Part shown: positions 1-8,801 of the stretch, piece after piece
Position numbering within the stretch: position 1 is the first letter of the stretch
How the letters are laid out: the number at the start of each line of letters is the position of its first letter
Origin: Roseovarius sp.
Lineage (GTDB): Bacteria; Pseudomonadota; Alphaproteobacteria; Rhodobacterales; Rhodobacteraceae
Direction of reading: 5' to 3'
Length of the DNA: 64,000 nt
NCBI GenBank assembly: GCA_021775255.1
Contig: JAJFIA010000001.1
Location: 310,001 to 374,000 of the forward strand
Notes under the pieces: model-generated
Told to the model about the DNA's origin: nothing
Seen by the model: only the letters and a program-made list of their open reading frames with translations
The model's database searches: none
Translations under genes and position numbers: made by a program

Positions 1-411
1 GGCGGTGATCATGACGATGCCGTTGCCAGGCTATTGGGCCGGATGCGGCGCAAGGCCGCGCATGGGCGTTGCGAGGCGGCCTCGGTCGCGGCGCATCCCG
101 GCCTTGCCGCCGCTGCCGGGCTTGAAGCCTTTGGCGAGGCGAATTTTGAGGCCGCCTATCTCAATCTGGCACGGGCACGGCAGGTGATGCCCACAATCGG
201 CGGCAGCCATGCCCAGCGCGACGTGTTCGAGCGCCTCACCATAGATGCCGCAATCCGCGCCGGATTTCTTGAGGATGCGGCAATGATTTTAGATGACAGA
301 ACTGCATTGCGGGGCGGCCATGAAGACCGATATACTGCAGTGCGGCATGAATTGATTGAACGGGGCCGCGCGGCCTCTCCCCGAAATGAGTTAAATATAC
401 CGGCGCAATGA
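1..411 (+). CDS. TPR protein, TTC38-like family (5' truncated by window edge)
   Basis: The reading frame is open from base 1, so only the last 136 residues are visible. Helical, alanine-rich sequence with the motif PTIGGSHAQRDVFERL resembles the C-terminal part of bacterial tetratricopeptide-repeat proteins of the TTC38 group, where a GGSHAQRD-type motif is typical. The biochemical role of these proteins is not established. The stop codon overlaps the start of the following opgC gene (ATGA at 408-411), so the two are probably co-transcribed and translationally coupled. That places a TPR protein at the head of the glucan operon. The family call is from motif recall only. Confidence 0.6.
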   Translation, partial: GGDHDDAVARLLGRMRRKAAHGRCEAASVAAHPGLAAAAGLEAFGEANFEAAYLNLARARQVMPTIGGSHAQRDVFERLTIDAAIRAGFLEDAAMILDDRTALRGGHEDRYTAVRHELIERGRAASPRNELNIPAQ

Positions 412-1655
412 GCACAATAACATCAAATACCCCCCTCGGCCAAAATCCCGAGGTTGCCAGCCACACGGCGGCAGCGGCTCCTGCAACGGTGCGCGATCCC
501 CGGCTTGATTTCTTTCGCGGGCTGGCGATGTTCATCATCCTCATGGCCCACACGCCGCAGAATTTTTTCACCAGTTGGATCCCCGCCCGCTGGGGCTTTT
601 CCGATGCCACCGAGATATTCGTGTTCTGCTCGGGGATGGCCTCGGCGATTGCCTTTGGCCGGGCGTTTCAGCGCCGCGGCTGGCGGATGGGCACGGCGCG
701 GGTATCCTTCAGGGTGTGGCAGGTTTACTGGTCGCATATCGCGATGTTTTTCGCCATTGCCACACTTCTGGCCGCGATTGACCAGAGCGGCGTTTCCGAC
801 AAGGTCTATATTGGCTCGCTCAACCTGTGGAAATTCTTTGCCGATCCGGGGCCGCAACTGGTGGGGCTGTTTACCCTGCGTTATGTGCCGAATTATTTCG
901 ATATCCTGCCGATGTATATGGTGATCCTGGCGATGATGCCCTTTGTTGTGGCTTTGTCGCGCCTGCATGTGTTTGCCGCCTTTGCGGGTATTGTCATCGT
1001 CTGGTTCTTCGCGCAGGGCAATATTCTTGCATCTCTGGGCTGGGAAAACCTGCACCTCGCCTTCCCGGCCGAGCCATGGTCGGAGCGCAAATGGTTTTTC
1101 AACCCCTTCGGCTGGCAGTTGATTTTCTTCACCGGCTTTGCCCTGATGATCGGCTGGATCCCGGCCCCACCGGTAAACAAGGCGCTGCTGATCGTTGCGG
1201 CGGTGATCGTTGTGGGCAATATTCCGCTGTCGAATATCGGCGTTCGCGAATTTGGTTTTCGCTGGGCGCGGGATTGGCGCATGGGCCATGAATGGACAAT
1301 CAACAAATCCGATTTCGGCATCCTGCGCTATGTGCATTTTCTGGCGCTGGCCTACCTTTGCTGGGCGGCTGCGGGCGTTAAAGGACACCATCTTGTAGCC
1401 AAGGGCAACAGCGGTGCCGCCACCCTCTGGCGCGGCATTCTGGCGGTGATCATGAAGGTCGGCCAGCAATCCCTGGCGGTTTTCGTGTTTTCCATGTTCT
1501 TTGCCCGGCTCAGTGGCTTTGCGATGGATCAGATCGGGCGCACCACCTGGAACATGGTGCTGGCCAATTTCATAGGCATTGCTGCGCTGATCGTTGTGGC
1601 TTATTCTGTAGGCTGGTATAAATCGCACCCCTGGCGCAAACCAAAGGCAGGATAA
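408..1655 (+). CDS. opgC: OpgC-type periplasmic glucan succinyltransferase
   Basis: A 415-residue polytopic inner-membrane protein of about ten hydrophobic segments. After a Ser/Thr/Ala-rich N-terminus it carries RLDFFRGLAMFIILMAHTP (residues about 37-55), the family signature of OpgC and related membrane acyltransferases. Known members transfer succinyl groups from the cytoplasm to osmoregulated periplasmic glucans. Length is close to that usual for the alphaproteobacterial family. The start ATG overlaps the upstream TPR gene's stop, and the gene is followed within 10 bases by opgG, so it belongs to one opg operon. In Rhodobacter sphaeroides the opg genes also form an operon, but in a different order and with an extra opgI. 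Confidence 0.88.
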   Translation: MSTITSNTPLGQNPEVASHTAAAAPATVRDPRLDFFRGLAMFIILMAHTPQNFFTSWIPARWGFSDATEIFVFCSGMASAIAFGRAFQRRGWRMGTARVSFRVWQVYWSHIAMFFAIATLLAAIDQSGVSDKVYIGSLNLWKFFADPGPQLVGLFTLRYVPNYFDILPMYMVILAMMPFVVALSRLHVFAAFAGIVIVWFFAQGNILASLGWENLHLAFPAEPWSERKWFFNPFGWQLIFFTGFALMIGWIPAPPVNKALLIVAAVIVVGNIPLSNIGVREFGFRWARDWRMGHEWTINKSDFGILRYVHFLALAYLCWAAAGVKGHHLVAKGNSGAATLWRGILAVIMKVGQQSLAVFVFSMFFARLSGFAMDQIGRTTWNMVLANFIGIAALIVVAYSVGWYKSHPWRKPKAG

Positions 1656-1662
1656 TACAGTG

Positions 1663-3195
1663 ATGAAACGCCGCTCATTCCTATCCAATGCTGCCGCATT
1701 CGGGGCTTTCGCCAGCACCAGCCCCGCCGCGACGCTTGCGGCAATGACCGGGGCACAACTTGGCGAGTCAATGGCATTTTCGCTGGAGGCCCTGCGCGCG
1801 CGCGCCGCTGAAATGGCCCGTCATGCCTATGCCCCGCGTCCCAATGTGCCCAAGGCATGGCGCGATCTGAGCTATGATCAATACCGGCTTTTCTGGTTCA
1901 ATACCAACAACGCGCTCTGGGCAAAATCGAACCGGCCCCAGCGGGTGGATTTTTTTCATCCGGGGCTGTATTTCCCGCGCCCTGTGACGGTGAATGTCGT
2001 TGAGGATGGCATGGCAAGGCCGGTGCTGTTTGATCTTGATCTGTTTGACCGCACCGATACGGCGCCCGATTTGCCGATTGATAAAACCCTTGGATATTCC
2101 GGCTTTCGATTGCGAGATGAGCTGGAAACGCCGGGAATTTTCCAGGAATATCTTGTGTTTCAGGGAGCCAGCTATTTTCGCGCCCATGCCAAGGGGCAGG
2201 TTTATGGCTTGTCCGCCCGGGGTCTGGCGCTGAAAACCGGCGATTCCGAGGGCGAGGAATTCCCTGATTTTACCGATTTCTGGATCGAGGCGCCTGAGCC
2301 CGGTGACAATTTCACCCGCATTCATGCCCTTCTGGACAGCCCCTCAACCACCGGTGTCTACAGCTTTGAGATCAACGGCAGTGACGTTGTGAAAACCGGG
2401 GTGGATGCCCGGCTATATCCGCGCGTGCCGCTGGAGCACGCAGGCATCGCGCCGCTCACATCAATGTTTTTCTTTGACGAAACCAATCGCGACCGTTTTT
2501 CCGATTTTCGCCCGGCGGTGCATGACAGTGACGGCTTGCTCATTCATAATGGGGCCGGTGAAATGCTGTGGCGGCCGCTGGCCAATCCCAAAGACCTGCA
2601 GGTTTCCAGTTTTGTCGATGAAAACCCCCGTGGTTTTGGCCTGATGCAACGCCCGCGCAACCCCGAGGATTTTGCCGATTTCGAGGCGCTTTATCACAAG
2701 CGCCCCTCTGTATGGGTCACCCCGCATGAGGATTGGGGAAATGGTGTTATACGGCTGGTTGAAATCCCCACCAACCGTGAGATTTTCGACAATATCGTCG
2801 CCTATTGGCGACCGCACAAGCCCATGCAGCCGGGCACCGAGCACCGCTTTACCTATACGCTGAACTGGGGTGAGGAACCCAGCTATGAGCGTTCGGTTGC
2901 CCGGGTGATAAACACCCGCATGGGCAAACGTGATTTTGAACCGGGTTATCTCACAACCATTGATTATGCTGCACACCCGGCCTTTGCCGACGGACCGGAT
3001 GAATTTTCAATCTTCACCAGTACCAGCCGCGGCAGCATCAGCGATGGTATCCTGCAACCCAACCCCGGTACCGGCGGCCTCAGGCTCGGGTTTTCCTTTG
3101 ACCCCGGTGATGCCAGTTCAACCGAAATGCGTGTGCAACTGATGCGTGACGGCAAAAGCATCTCCGAGGTCTGGCTTTACAGGTGGACCGCATGA
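1663..3195 (+). CDS. opgG: OpgG/MdoG family periplasmic glucan biosynthesis protein
   Basis: A 510-residue exported protein. The N-terminus MKRRSFLSNAAAFGAFAS has a twin-arginine-like signal (RRSFL followed by a hydrophobic stretch), suggesting Tat export. The mature part contains RDLSYDQYRLFW and the two beta-rich domains expected of MdoG/OpgG, including a late segment HRFTYTLNWGEEP. OpgG is required for backbone formation of osmoregulated periplasmic glucans. A GTG three bases upstream is an alternative start; the ATG at 1663 places the RR motif at the usual distance. The 3' end overlaps opgH by ATGA at 3192-3195, so translation is probably coupled. It could alternatively be called OpgD, a paralogue; the operon context favours OpgG. 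Confidence 0.88.
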   Translation: MKRRSFLSNAAAFGAFASTSPAATLAAMTGAQLGESMAFSLEALRARAAEMARHAYAPRPNVPKAWRDLSYDQYRLFWFNTNNALWAKSNRPQRVDFFHPGLYFPRPVTVNVVEDGMARPVLFDLDLFDRTDTAPDLPIDKTLGYSGFRLRDELETPGIFQEYLVFQGASYFRAHAKGQVYGLSARGLALKTGDSEGEEFPDFTDFWIEAPEPGDNFTRIHALLDSPSTTGVYSFEINGSDVVKTGVDARLYPRVPLEHAGIAPLTSMFFFDETNRDRFSDFRPAVHDSDGLLIHNGAGEMLWRPLANPKDLQVSSFVDENPRGFGLMQRPRNPEDFADFEALYHKRPSVWVTPHEDWGNGVIRLVEIPTNREIFDNIVAYWRPHKPMQPGTEHRFTYTLNWGEEPSYERSVARVINTRMGKRDFEPGYLTTIDYAAHPAFADGPDEFSIFTSTSRGSISDGILQPNPGTGGLRLGFSFDPGDASSTEMRVQLMRDGKSISEVWLYRWTA

Positions 3196-5066
3196 CAGAT
3201 TTCATGCCCACCCTGACGCCGCTTGCGTTTCCCACGCAAAATCTGCGGGCCCCCTATACTGATCAAAACGCGCCTGCGCTGCCGGGCAGCCTTGCCACAT
3301 TCTGGCGCATCGCAGCCTTTGTTCCGGCGATTGTCACCACGGCATTGCTCAGCATGGTGTTCCTCGACTGGTTTGGCGCAGCGGGCCTTTCGTGGGTTGA
3401 AATCATCCTCACAGCGCTGATTTGCCTGTCATTCTTCTGGATTTCATTTTCCGTCAGCACCGCAACCGTCGGGCTGTTGAATGCGCTGTGTTGCAGGAAT
3501 AAGATTCCACCGCCCGCGCAACCGGGCAGGCCCATGGATGTGGCCCTGCTGGTGCCGATCTACAATGAACAGCCCTGGGATGTGTTTGGCAATGCCACCG
3601 CGATGCTGGAAGATCTCAATCGCCAGCAAACTGCACATCGGTTCTCAATCTTCATCCTGTCCGATACCCAAAGCCCGGCCATCGCCGCACAAGAGGAGCT
3701 GGCCTTCGCCCGCCTGCGCCGGGATTTTGGTGAAAGCGCTGCAATCCACTATCGCCGCCGCAAGAATAATACCGACCGCAAAAGCGGCAATATCTCCGAT
3801 TGGATCGCCCGCTGGGGCGGTGCTTATGAAGCCATGCTGACATTGGATGCCGATAGCCTGATGTCGGCTTCTGCAATCATTGCCTTGTCCGATGCGCTCA
3901 GCGCGGATGCCTCGGCCGGGCTTATTCAATCCGCGCCGCAGGTGTTCGGGGCCAATTCGCTGTTTGGCCGTGTGCAGCAGTTTTCCTCGGTGGTCTACGG
4001 CGCGCTTTTATCCGAAGGGCTGGCCAAGTGGGCCGATCGCGAGGGCAATTACTGGGGCCATAATGCCATTATCCGAACCAAAGCATTTGCCAGTTGCGCG
4101 GGCCTGCCGCGCCTGCGGTCACTTCGGGCCGAAGATGCGCTGATCATGAGCCATGATTTTGTTGAGGCCTCGCTTCTGCGTCGTGCCGGATGGGGCGTGC
4201 GGTTCTTGCCGCATATCAAAGGCAGCTATGAGGAAACGCCGCAGACGGTGATTGATTATGTCCTGCGCGACAGGCGCTGGTGCCAGGGCAATCTGCAACA
4301 TCTGCGATTGCTGCTGTCTTGCGGGTTTCACACGATCTCGCGGTTTCATCTGCTGCACGGCGCGATCAGTTACCTGCTGTCGCCCATCTGGTTCATCCTT
4401 CTGACGTTCTGGGCGCTGATCGGCAATGGCCGTGAAGCATCCGTTCTCAGCTATTTTTCCGAGGCCAGCCCGTTGATGCCAACCTGGCCGGAAATGAGCG
4501 TGGTCAACGGGTTTTGGGTGATGATCTTCATGTATAGCATGCTGCTGGCCCCCAAATTCATGGGGATGCTGACGGTACACTTCGTTGGCTACCGGGTATC
4601 ACAACTGGGCGGGTTGCGGCGTTTCTTGATGTCATTCCTGATCGAACTGGTGATCTCAATCGCCTATGCGCCTATCATGATGGTGCAGCAGATGATCGCG
4701 GTTTTGCGCTCGGCCATTGGCATTCGTGACAAATGGAAGCCGCAAAGGCGCGAAGCTGGCCAATACGGCCTGCTCACCCTGATCAAATTCCATATGCTGG
4801 AAACCATCACCGGGATTGCCCTGCTCTCGGCAATGTCTTCGGGGCTGGTCTCGCTCTGGCTCCTGCCTATTGCTGTCAGCCTGGCGCTGGCGGTGCCGCT
4901 TTCAGCGCTTTCCGGGCTTAACCTTAACCGCTTTAGCCTGCTGCGCGATCAATTGGGCACGCCGGAGGTGTTTGACACCCCCGAAGTGATCAAAAGTGCG
5001 CTTAATCACCGGGCTGTGATGAAAAAGGTTCTGACACAACCAACTGATCAGATTGCCGCTGAATAA
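3192..5066 (+). CDS. opgH: OpgH/MdoH glucan glucosyltransferase
   Basis: A 624-residue membrane-embedded GT2-family glycosyltransferase that polymerises glucose from UDP-glucose into the backbone of periplasmic glucans. Two hydrophobic segments precede the cytosolic catalytic domain (VALLVPIYNEQPWDV near residue 118). That domain holds the acidic motif LTLDADS (about residue 218) and the acceptor-site motif RDRRWCQGN, equivalent to the QxxRW motif. Further membrane helices follow. The ATG at 3192 overlaps the opgG stop; a GTG nine bases upstream is possible but unnecessary. It is the last gene of the opg operon. Shorter than the E. coli protein of about 850 residues because it lacks the long N-terminal extension, as is usual in alphaproteobacteria. 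Confidence 0.9.
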   Translation: MTDFMPTLTPLAFPTQNLRAPYTDQNAPALPGSLATFWRIAAFVPAIVTTALLSMVFLDWFGAAGLSWVEIILTALICLSFFWISFSVSTATVGLLNALCCRNKIPPPAQPGRPMDVALLVPIYNEQPWDVFGNATAMLEDLNRQQTAHRFSIFILSDTQSPAIAAQEELAFARLRRDFGESAAIHYRRRKNNTDRKSGNISDWIARWGGAYEAMLTLDADSLMSASAIIALSDALSADASAGLIQSAPQVFGANSLFGRVQQFSSVVYGALLSEGLAKWADREGNYWGHNAIIRTKAFASCAGLPRLRSLRAEDALIMSHDFVEASLLRRAGWGVRFLPHIKGSYEETPQTVIDYVLRDRRWCQGNLQHLRLLLSCGFHTISRFHLLHGAISYLLSPIWFILLTFWALIGNGREASVLSYFSEASPLMPTWPEMSVVNGFWVMIFMYSMLLAPKFMGMLTVHFVGYRVSQLGGLRRFLMSFLIELVISIAYAPIMMVQQMIAVLRSAIGIRDKWKPQRREAGQYGLLTLIKFHMLETITGIALLSAMSSGLVSLWLLPIAVSLALAVPLSALSGLNLNRFSLLRDQLGTPEVFDTPEVIKSALNHRAVMKKVLTQPTDQIAAE

Positions 5067-5090
5067 CAGCAACACCCGCGGATATCACCC

Positions 5091-5141
5091 AAGATTTTTA
5101 TATAAAAATCTTGCAAAAAAAAATTAAATAATTTTTTTGCA
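5091..5141. terminator. Two back-to-back AT-rich palindromes between convergent genes
   Basis: A perfect 22-bp palindrome built from AAGATTTTTAT and its complement (5091-5112) abuts an inverted repeat whose arms start TGCAAAAAAA and end TTTTTTTGCA (5112-5141). It lies between the 3' ends of opgH (+) and the rhodanese gene (-), so a bidirectional terminator is the likely role. The 51 bases are almost entirely A/T in a GC-rich region. Confidence 0.6.
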
Positions 5142-5152
5142 CCACATGACAT

Positions 5153-5611
5153 CTAAGGTTGCTCTACGGGTAACTTCCGTTCAATCCAGCCTGGTCCTGC
5201 CCGCGAGCCCAGCATGCCCTCGGGCACATTAATGATGTGGCTGAAACCTGCTTCGGTCAGCCGGTTACTCAACCGGGCCGAACGCACACCGGCCGCACAG
5301 ATCAACGCCACCGGCAGATCCTTTTTGCCGCCGGTGATGGCCATGAGCTGTGCCACAAAATCATCGTCACGCATGTCAATCCTGTGCCCGCCCCCCGCCG
5401 AGCCTGTCTTCTCCCACTCATCGGGTCTGCGGATATCAATCAAGGTGATTTTGCCCGCCATCGCAAGTTCATATGCCTGGGGCGGTGTCAGGGCATCGCC
5501 ATCAAAAACAGGGTGCATGATTTTCTGATAGGCAAAAGCGCCAGCGGGTATCGCCACTGCGACCCCAAGTAAAAACCACCGCCGGGAAACCGGTTTGCTT
5601 TTATCGCTCAT
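5153..5611 (-). CDS. Exported rhodanese-like domain protein
   Basis: A 152-residue protein with an N-terminal signal or anchor (SRRWFLLGVAVAIPAGAFAY, Tat-like RR followed by a hydrophobic run) and one rhodanese domain. The motif IDIRRPDEWEKTG and the active-site loop ICAAGVRSARLSN, with a potential catalytic cysteine, are visible. Such domains carry sulfane sulfur or act in thiol chemistry; substrate unknown. The start at 5611 is chosen because it has a GGAGG ribosome site and overlaps the upstream YHS gene's stop (ATGA). An ATG-like start 27 bases further upstream lies inside that gene. The tight overlap with the YHS gene suggests the two products work together in the periplasm or at the membrane. 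Confidence 0.82.
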   Translation of the reverse strand: MSDKSKPVSRRWFLLGVAVAIPAGAFAYQKIMHPVFDGDALTPPQAYELAMAGKITLIDIRRPDEWEKTGSAGGGHRIDMRDDDFVAQLMAITGGKKDLPVALICAAGVRSARLSNRLTEAGFSHIINVPEGMLGSRAGPGWIERKLPVEQP

Positions 5612-6099
5612 ACCAAGCCTCCGGTTATTTGAGGCCAACGTTTATCGCCGTCCATGATGAATTTCTGCCTGTCTTTATCCCAGATTTCCTGAATTCCATC
5701 AGAATAATTCAGATAGAGCTTCCCCCCAACAATCGACCAGTTGCCGGGTTGCGTCGAATAAAGCCTGCCTTTGGCTGCAACCGCCCAGGCACAAAACCCG
5801 CCATATTGCGGTGCATATCTGTCTGGCTCGGCCAGGAAGGTATCGCGATTATCCGCATTGGCAAAATACCAGGTGGCTCCGGCCCATTCATGACTGAACT
5901 CTTTTTTGCCCGCCACCGGTTTGCCTTCGGTGAAATACGCCACCGGATCGGTGCCGCGAATGGCAACCCCGTCAACGGCAAACACCTGCGCTGGTTCAAG
6001 GATTTCAGGCCCCCGCATCAAGCCAAAATAAACCCCACCCCCGGCAAACAGCAATGCGCCGGACCCGGCTATGACAATACGGCGTGACAACAAAGCCAT
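5608..6099 (-). CDS. YHS-domain protein with N-terminal membrane anchor
   Basis: A 163-residue protein: a basic start (LSRR), a hydrophobic segment IVIAGSGALLFAGGGVYFG that is either a signal or an anchor, then a YHS domain with GTDPVAYFTEG, EWAGATWYFANADNRDTF and YAPQYGGFCAWAV. YHS domains are small modules linked to metal binding in transporters and hydroxylases; the role of the stand-alone exported form is not known to me. The start at 6099 is preceded by AAAGGAT. The long upstream extension possible in this frame (to 6177) looks non-coding. It is followed, with a 4-base overlap, by the rhodanese gene, implying a two-gene operon. Confidence 0.8.
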   Translation of the reverse strand: MALLSRRIVIAGSGALLFAGGGVYFGLMRGPEILEPAQVFAVDGVAIRGTDPVAYFTEGKPVAGKKEFSHEWAGATWYFANADNRDTFLAEPDRYAPQYGGFCAWAVAAKGRLYSTQPGNWSIVGGKLYLNYSDGIQEIWDKDRQKFIMDGDKRWPQITGGLV

Positions 6100-6268
6100 A
6101 TGCGCTATCCTTTCGCGATAAATCCTTTCCCTCCAGATAACCCAAATCCGGATGGGATGCACCCAAACCTCTTTCATATTGTCGTGATGAATTATGTCGC
6201 TGGCCCCTTCTTACTGCCTGCGTTCCACATTATAGTGCGGCCTCATAGTGCAGTGAATCGCGGTGATT

Positions 6269-7273
6269 ATGGCCAAGAAGGCAGGCAAAACCAGACCTTT
6301 CAACATCATGATCATCGGTCAGGGTGGCAGGCTGCAATATGAGGCGGTGATTTTTGCCGCCTCCCTGCGCGCCATGAGCCCCGGATTTGCCGGGCGGCTT
6401 TTCATCGCCGAGCCTCAGCCGGGCCCCATGTGGGATGGTGATCCCAGGGTCCGGGGGGATGAAACCCATAATCTTCTGGAACGACTCGGATGTGAAATCC
6501 TGCCGTTTGAAAACAGGCATTTCGGTCAGGCCTACCCCTACGGCAACAAGATCGAGGCGCTCATGGCCCTGCCCAAAGATGAGCCGTTCGTGTTTTTCGA
6601 TAGTGACACGCTGATCACCGGCGATCTGGGCCTTATGCCGTTTGATTTCAATCGCCCCACCGCATCCTTGCGGCGCGAGGGCACATGGCCGCAGATCGAG
6701 CTTTACGGCCCCGGATACAGCGCGACCTGGAAATCCCTTTACGATAAATTCGGGCTTGATTTTGAAAGCTCGCTTGATCCCAAATGGCCCGATGAGTTCT
6801 GGCGGCATTACCTTTATTTCAACGCCGGTTACTTTTTCTACAAATGCCCGCATGTATTTGGCCAGCGGTTTTTGGACTATGCCCTGGCCATCCGCGATGA
6901 TCCCCCGCCCGAGATCATCTGTCAGGAGCTTGATCCCTGGCTTGATCAGGTGGCGCTGCCTTTGGTGATCCATTCCTTTGGCGGCGGCTATGATGCCCTG
7001 CCCCAGGGCCTGCTTGATGGCGAGATTAGCTGCCATTACCGTATGTTACCCCTGCTTTATGCCCGCGAATCTGATCATGTGATAAAGGTGCTGGAAGAGA
7101 TCACCGCACCGAACTGGATCAAGAAGGTATTGAAGCAGCACGATGCGATGAAACGGATGATCTATCAGGGCCGTGGCCGGAAGGTCCGCGCCTTGTTTGA
7201 TCAAAATGATCTGCCGCGCAAGGAGCAGGCCATCCGCAACAAAATCAAACGCAACGGATTTTGGATGCGCTAG
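6269..7273 (+). CDS. Putative GT-A-type glycosyltransferase, unknown substrate
   Basis: A 334-residue soluble protein with no signal peptide. It begins with a beta strand-like NIMIIGQGGRLQYEAVIFAASL and has a candidate metal/nucleotide motif FVFFDSDTLITGDL near residue 112, reminiscent of the DxD motif of GT-A glycosyltransferases such as family 8. The C-terminus is strongly basic (KKVLKQ, GRGRKVRALF, RNKIKRNGF). The function is inferred from the fold-like pattern only. GTG at 6263 is an alternative start; ATG at 6269 has GGTGA just upstream. It stands alone between the YHS gene (divergent) and metY. Confidence 0.5.
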   Translation: MAKKAGKTRPFNIMIIGQGGRLQYEAVIFAASLRAMSPGFAGRLFIAEPQPGPMWDGDPRVRGDETHNLLERLGCEILPFENRHFGQAYPYGNKIEALMALPKDEPFVFFDSDTLITGDLGLMPFDFNRPTASLRREGTWPQIELYGPGYSATWKSLYDKFGLDFESSLDPKWPDEFWRHYLYFNAGYFFYKCPHVFGQRFLDYALAIRDDPPPEIICQELDPWLDQVALPLVIHSFGGGYDALPQGLLDGEISCHYRMLPLLYARESDHVIKVLEEITAPNWIKKVLKQHDAMKRMIYQGRGRKVRALFDQNDLPRKEQAIRNKIKRNGFWMR

Positions 7274-7303
7274 CCACCCACATACCCTAAAAGACGAACA
7301 GCA

Positions 7304-7319
7304 TTGATTAATTGATTAA
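7304..7319 (+). repeat. 8-bp tandem duplication (TTGATTAA x2) before metY
   Basis: TTGATTAA occurs twice head to tail immediately upstream of the metY ribosome site (GGAG at 7321). It could be an operator or simply AT-rich leader. No SAM riboswitch is recognisable in the 60-base leader. Confidence 0.4.
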
Positions 7320-7333
7320 AGGAGACCTCAAGA

Positions 7334-8614
7334 ATGGCCTATGGTTTTGACACATTGCAGATACACGCCGGTGCCCGGCCCGACCCGGCAACAGGTGCCC
7401 GCAACACGCCGATTTATCAGACAACGGCTTATGTGTTTCGCGATGCCGAACACGCTGCCGCTTTGTTCAACCTGCAAGAGGTCGGCTATATCTATTCGCG
7501 GCTGACCAATCCCACCGTGTCGGTGCTGCAAGAGCGCGTCGCCACGCTTGAAGGCGGTGTTGGGGCGGTCTGTTGTTCCTCCGGTCACGCGGCCCAGATC
7601 ATGGCGCTATTTCCCCTTATGGCCCCGGGCCGCAATGTGGTGGTCTCGACCCGGCTATATGGCGGCTCGATCACCCAGTTCAGTCACACCATCCAGCGCT
7701 TTGGCTGGTCGGCCAAATTTGTCGATTTTGATGACCTCGCCGCGATTGAGGCCGCGATTGATGATGACACCCGCGCGGTATTTTGCGAATCCATCGCCAA
7801 TCCCGGTGGCTATATCACCGATCTCGGTGCAGTGGCCAAACTGGCCGACAAGGCCGGCCTGCCGCTGATTGTCGACAACACCAGCGCCACGCCCTATCTG
7901 TGCCGCCCGATCGAGCACGGCGCCACGTTGGTGGTGCATTCGATGACCAAATATCTCACCGGCAACGGCACTGTCACCGGCGGCGTGGTGGTGGATTCGG
8001 GCAAGTTCAACTGGTCTGCCAGCGATAAATTTCCCTCTCTGTCCGAGCCCGAGCCCGCCTATCACGGGCTTAAATTTCATGAAACTTTCGGCCCTCTGGC
8101 CTTTACCTTCCACGGCATCGCCATCGGGTTGCGCGATCTTGGCATGACACTGAACCCGCAGGCCGCGCATTACACATTGATGGGGATCGAAACCCTTTCA
8201 TTGCGGATGCGAAAGCATTGCGACAATGCCCAGCGTGTGGCCGAATGGCTGGAAAAAGACCAGCGAATTGAGGCGGTTACCTATGCGGGCCTGAAAAGCT
8301 CACCCTATCACGACCGGGTCAAAACCATCTGCCCCAAGGGGGCGGGCGGGCTGTTTACCGTCACGCTCAAGGGCGGCTATGATGCCTGCATCAAGCTGGT
8401 CGACAGCCTTGAATTGTTCAGCCATGTGGCCAATCTCGGCGATACCCGTTCGCTGATCATCCATTCCGCCAGCACCACCCACCGGCAACTGACGCCCGAG
8501 CAGTTGGAGGCTGCGGGTGCCGGGGCCAATGTGGTGCGAATCTCGATCGGCATTGAAGACGCCGATGATATCATTGCCGATCTCGATCAGGCGCTGGCAC
8601 GCGCCACCGGCTGA
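7334..8614 (+). CDS. metY: O-acetylhomoserine sulfhydrylase (PLP enzyme)
   Basis: A 426-residue enzyme of the Cys/Met metabolism PLP family. It makes homocysteine (or cysteine) from O-acetylhomoserine and sulfide in the direct sulfhydrylation route of methionine synthesis, in the cytoplasm. Visible motifs: DTLQIHAGARPDPATGARN at the start, YIYSRLTNPTVSVLQERVA, the cofactor-binding SSGHAAQI, and the PLP-lysine context HSMTKYLTGNGTVTGGVVV. Length and the long C-terminal domain match MetY rather than the shorter MetB/MetC. The start at 7334 has a strong AAAGGAG site 9 bases upstream. It appears monocistronic. Confidence 0.92.
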   Translation: MAYGFDTLQIHAGARPDPATGARNTPIYQTTAYVFRDAEHAAALFNLQEVGYIYSRLTNPTVSVLQERVATLEGGVGAVCCSSGHAAQIMALFPLMAPGRNVVVSTRLYGGSITQFSHTIQRFGWSAKFVDFDDLAAIEAAIDDDTRAVFCESIANPGGYITDLGAVAKLADKAGLPLIVDNTSATPYLCRPIEHGATLVVHSMTKYLTGNGTVTGGVVVDSGKFNWSASDKFPSLSEPEPAYHGLKFHETFGPLAFTFHGIAIGLRDLGMTLNPQAAHYTLMGIETLSLRMRKHCDNAQRVAEWLEKDQRIEAVTYAGLKSSPYHDRVKTICPKGAGGLFTVTLKGGYDACIKLVDSLELFSHVANLGDTRSLIIHSASTTHRQLTPEQLEAAGAGANVVRISIGIEDADDIIADLDQALARATG

Positions 8615-8628
8615 GCGGGATCAGCAAC

Positions 8629-8655
8629 TCAGGATCAGGGGGGTGTTAATCCTGA
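8629..8655 (+). terminator. Weak stem-loop downstream of metY
   Basis: TCAGGAT (8629-8635) and ATCCTGA (8649-8655) form a 7-bp stem with a 13-base G-rich loop, 15 bases after the metY stop. No U-run follows, so termination is uncertain. Confidence 0.3.
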
Positions 8656-8801
8656 CCCGAAATTGGCCGGGCTATCCCTTTTCCTTGGCTGATAATTGCT
8701 GTAAAATCCACATTGAGCGGGGGTTTGCCCCTCCGTGGCCTATAACTGTGCCTTGAAAAACAGCCCTGATCACCTGTGGCCGTAACCGGGATTATCTGTC
8801 T

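Noticed and set aside
423..1718. 431-codon open frame antisense to opgC
   Set aside because: Composition is Arg/His/Gln-rich with no motif, and it mirrors the codon structure of a well-supported membrane protein gene.
7274..7333. SAM-II riboswitch before metY
   Set aside because: The 60-base leader lacks the conserved pseudoknot sequences and is too short for most variants.
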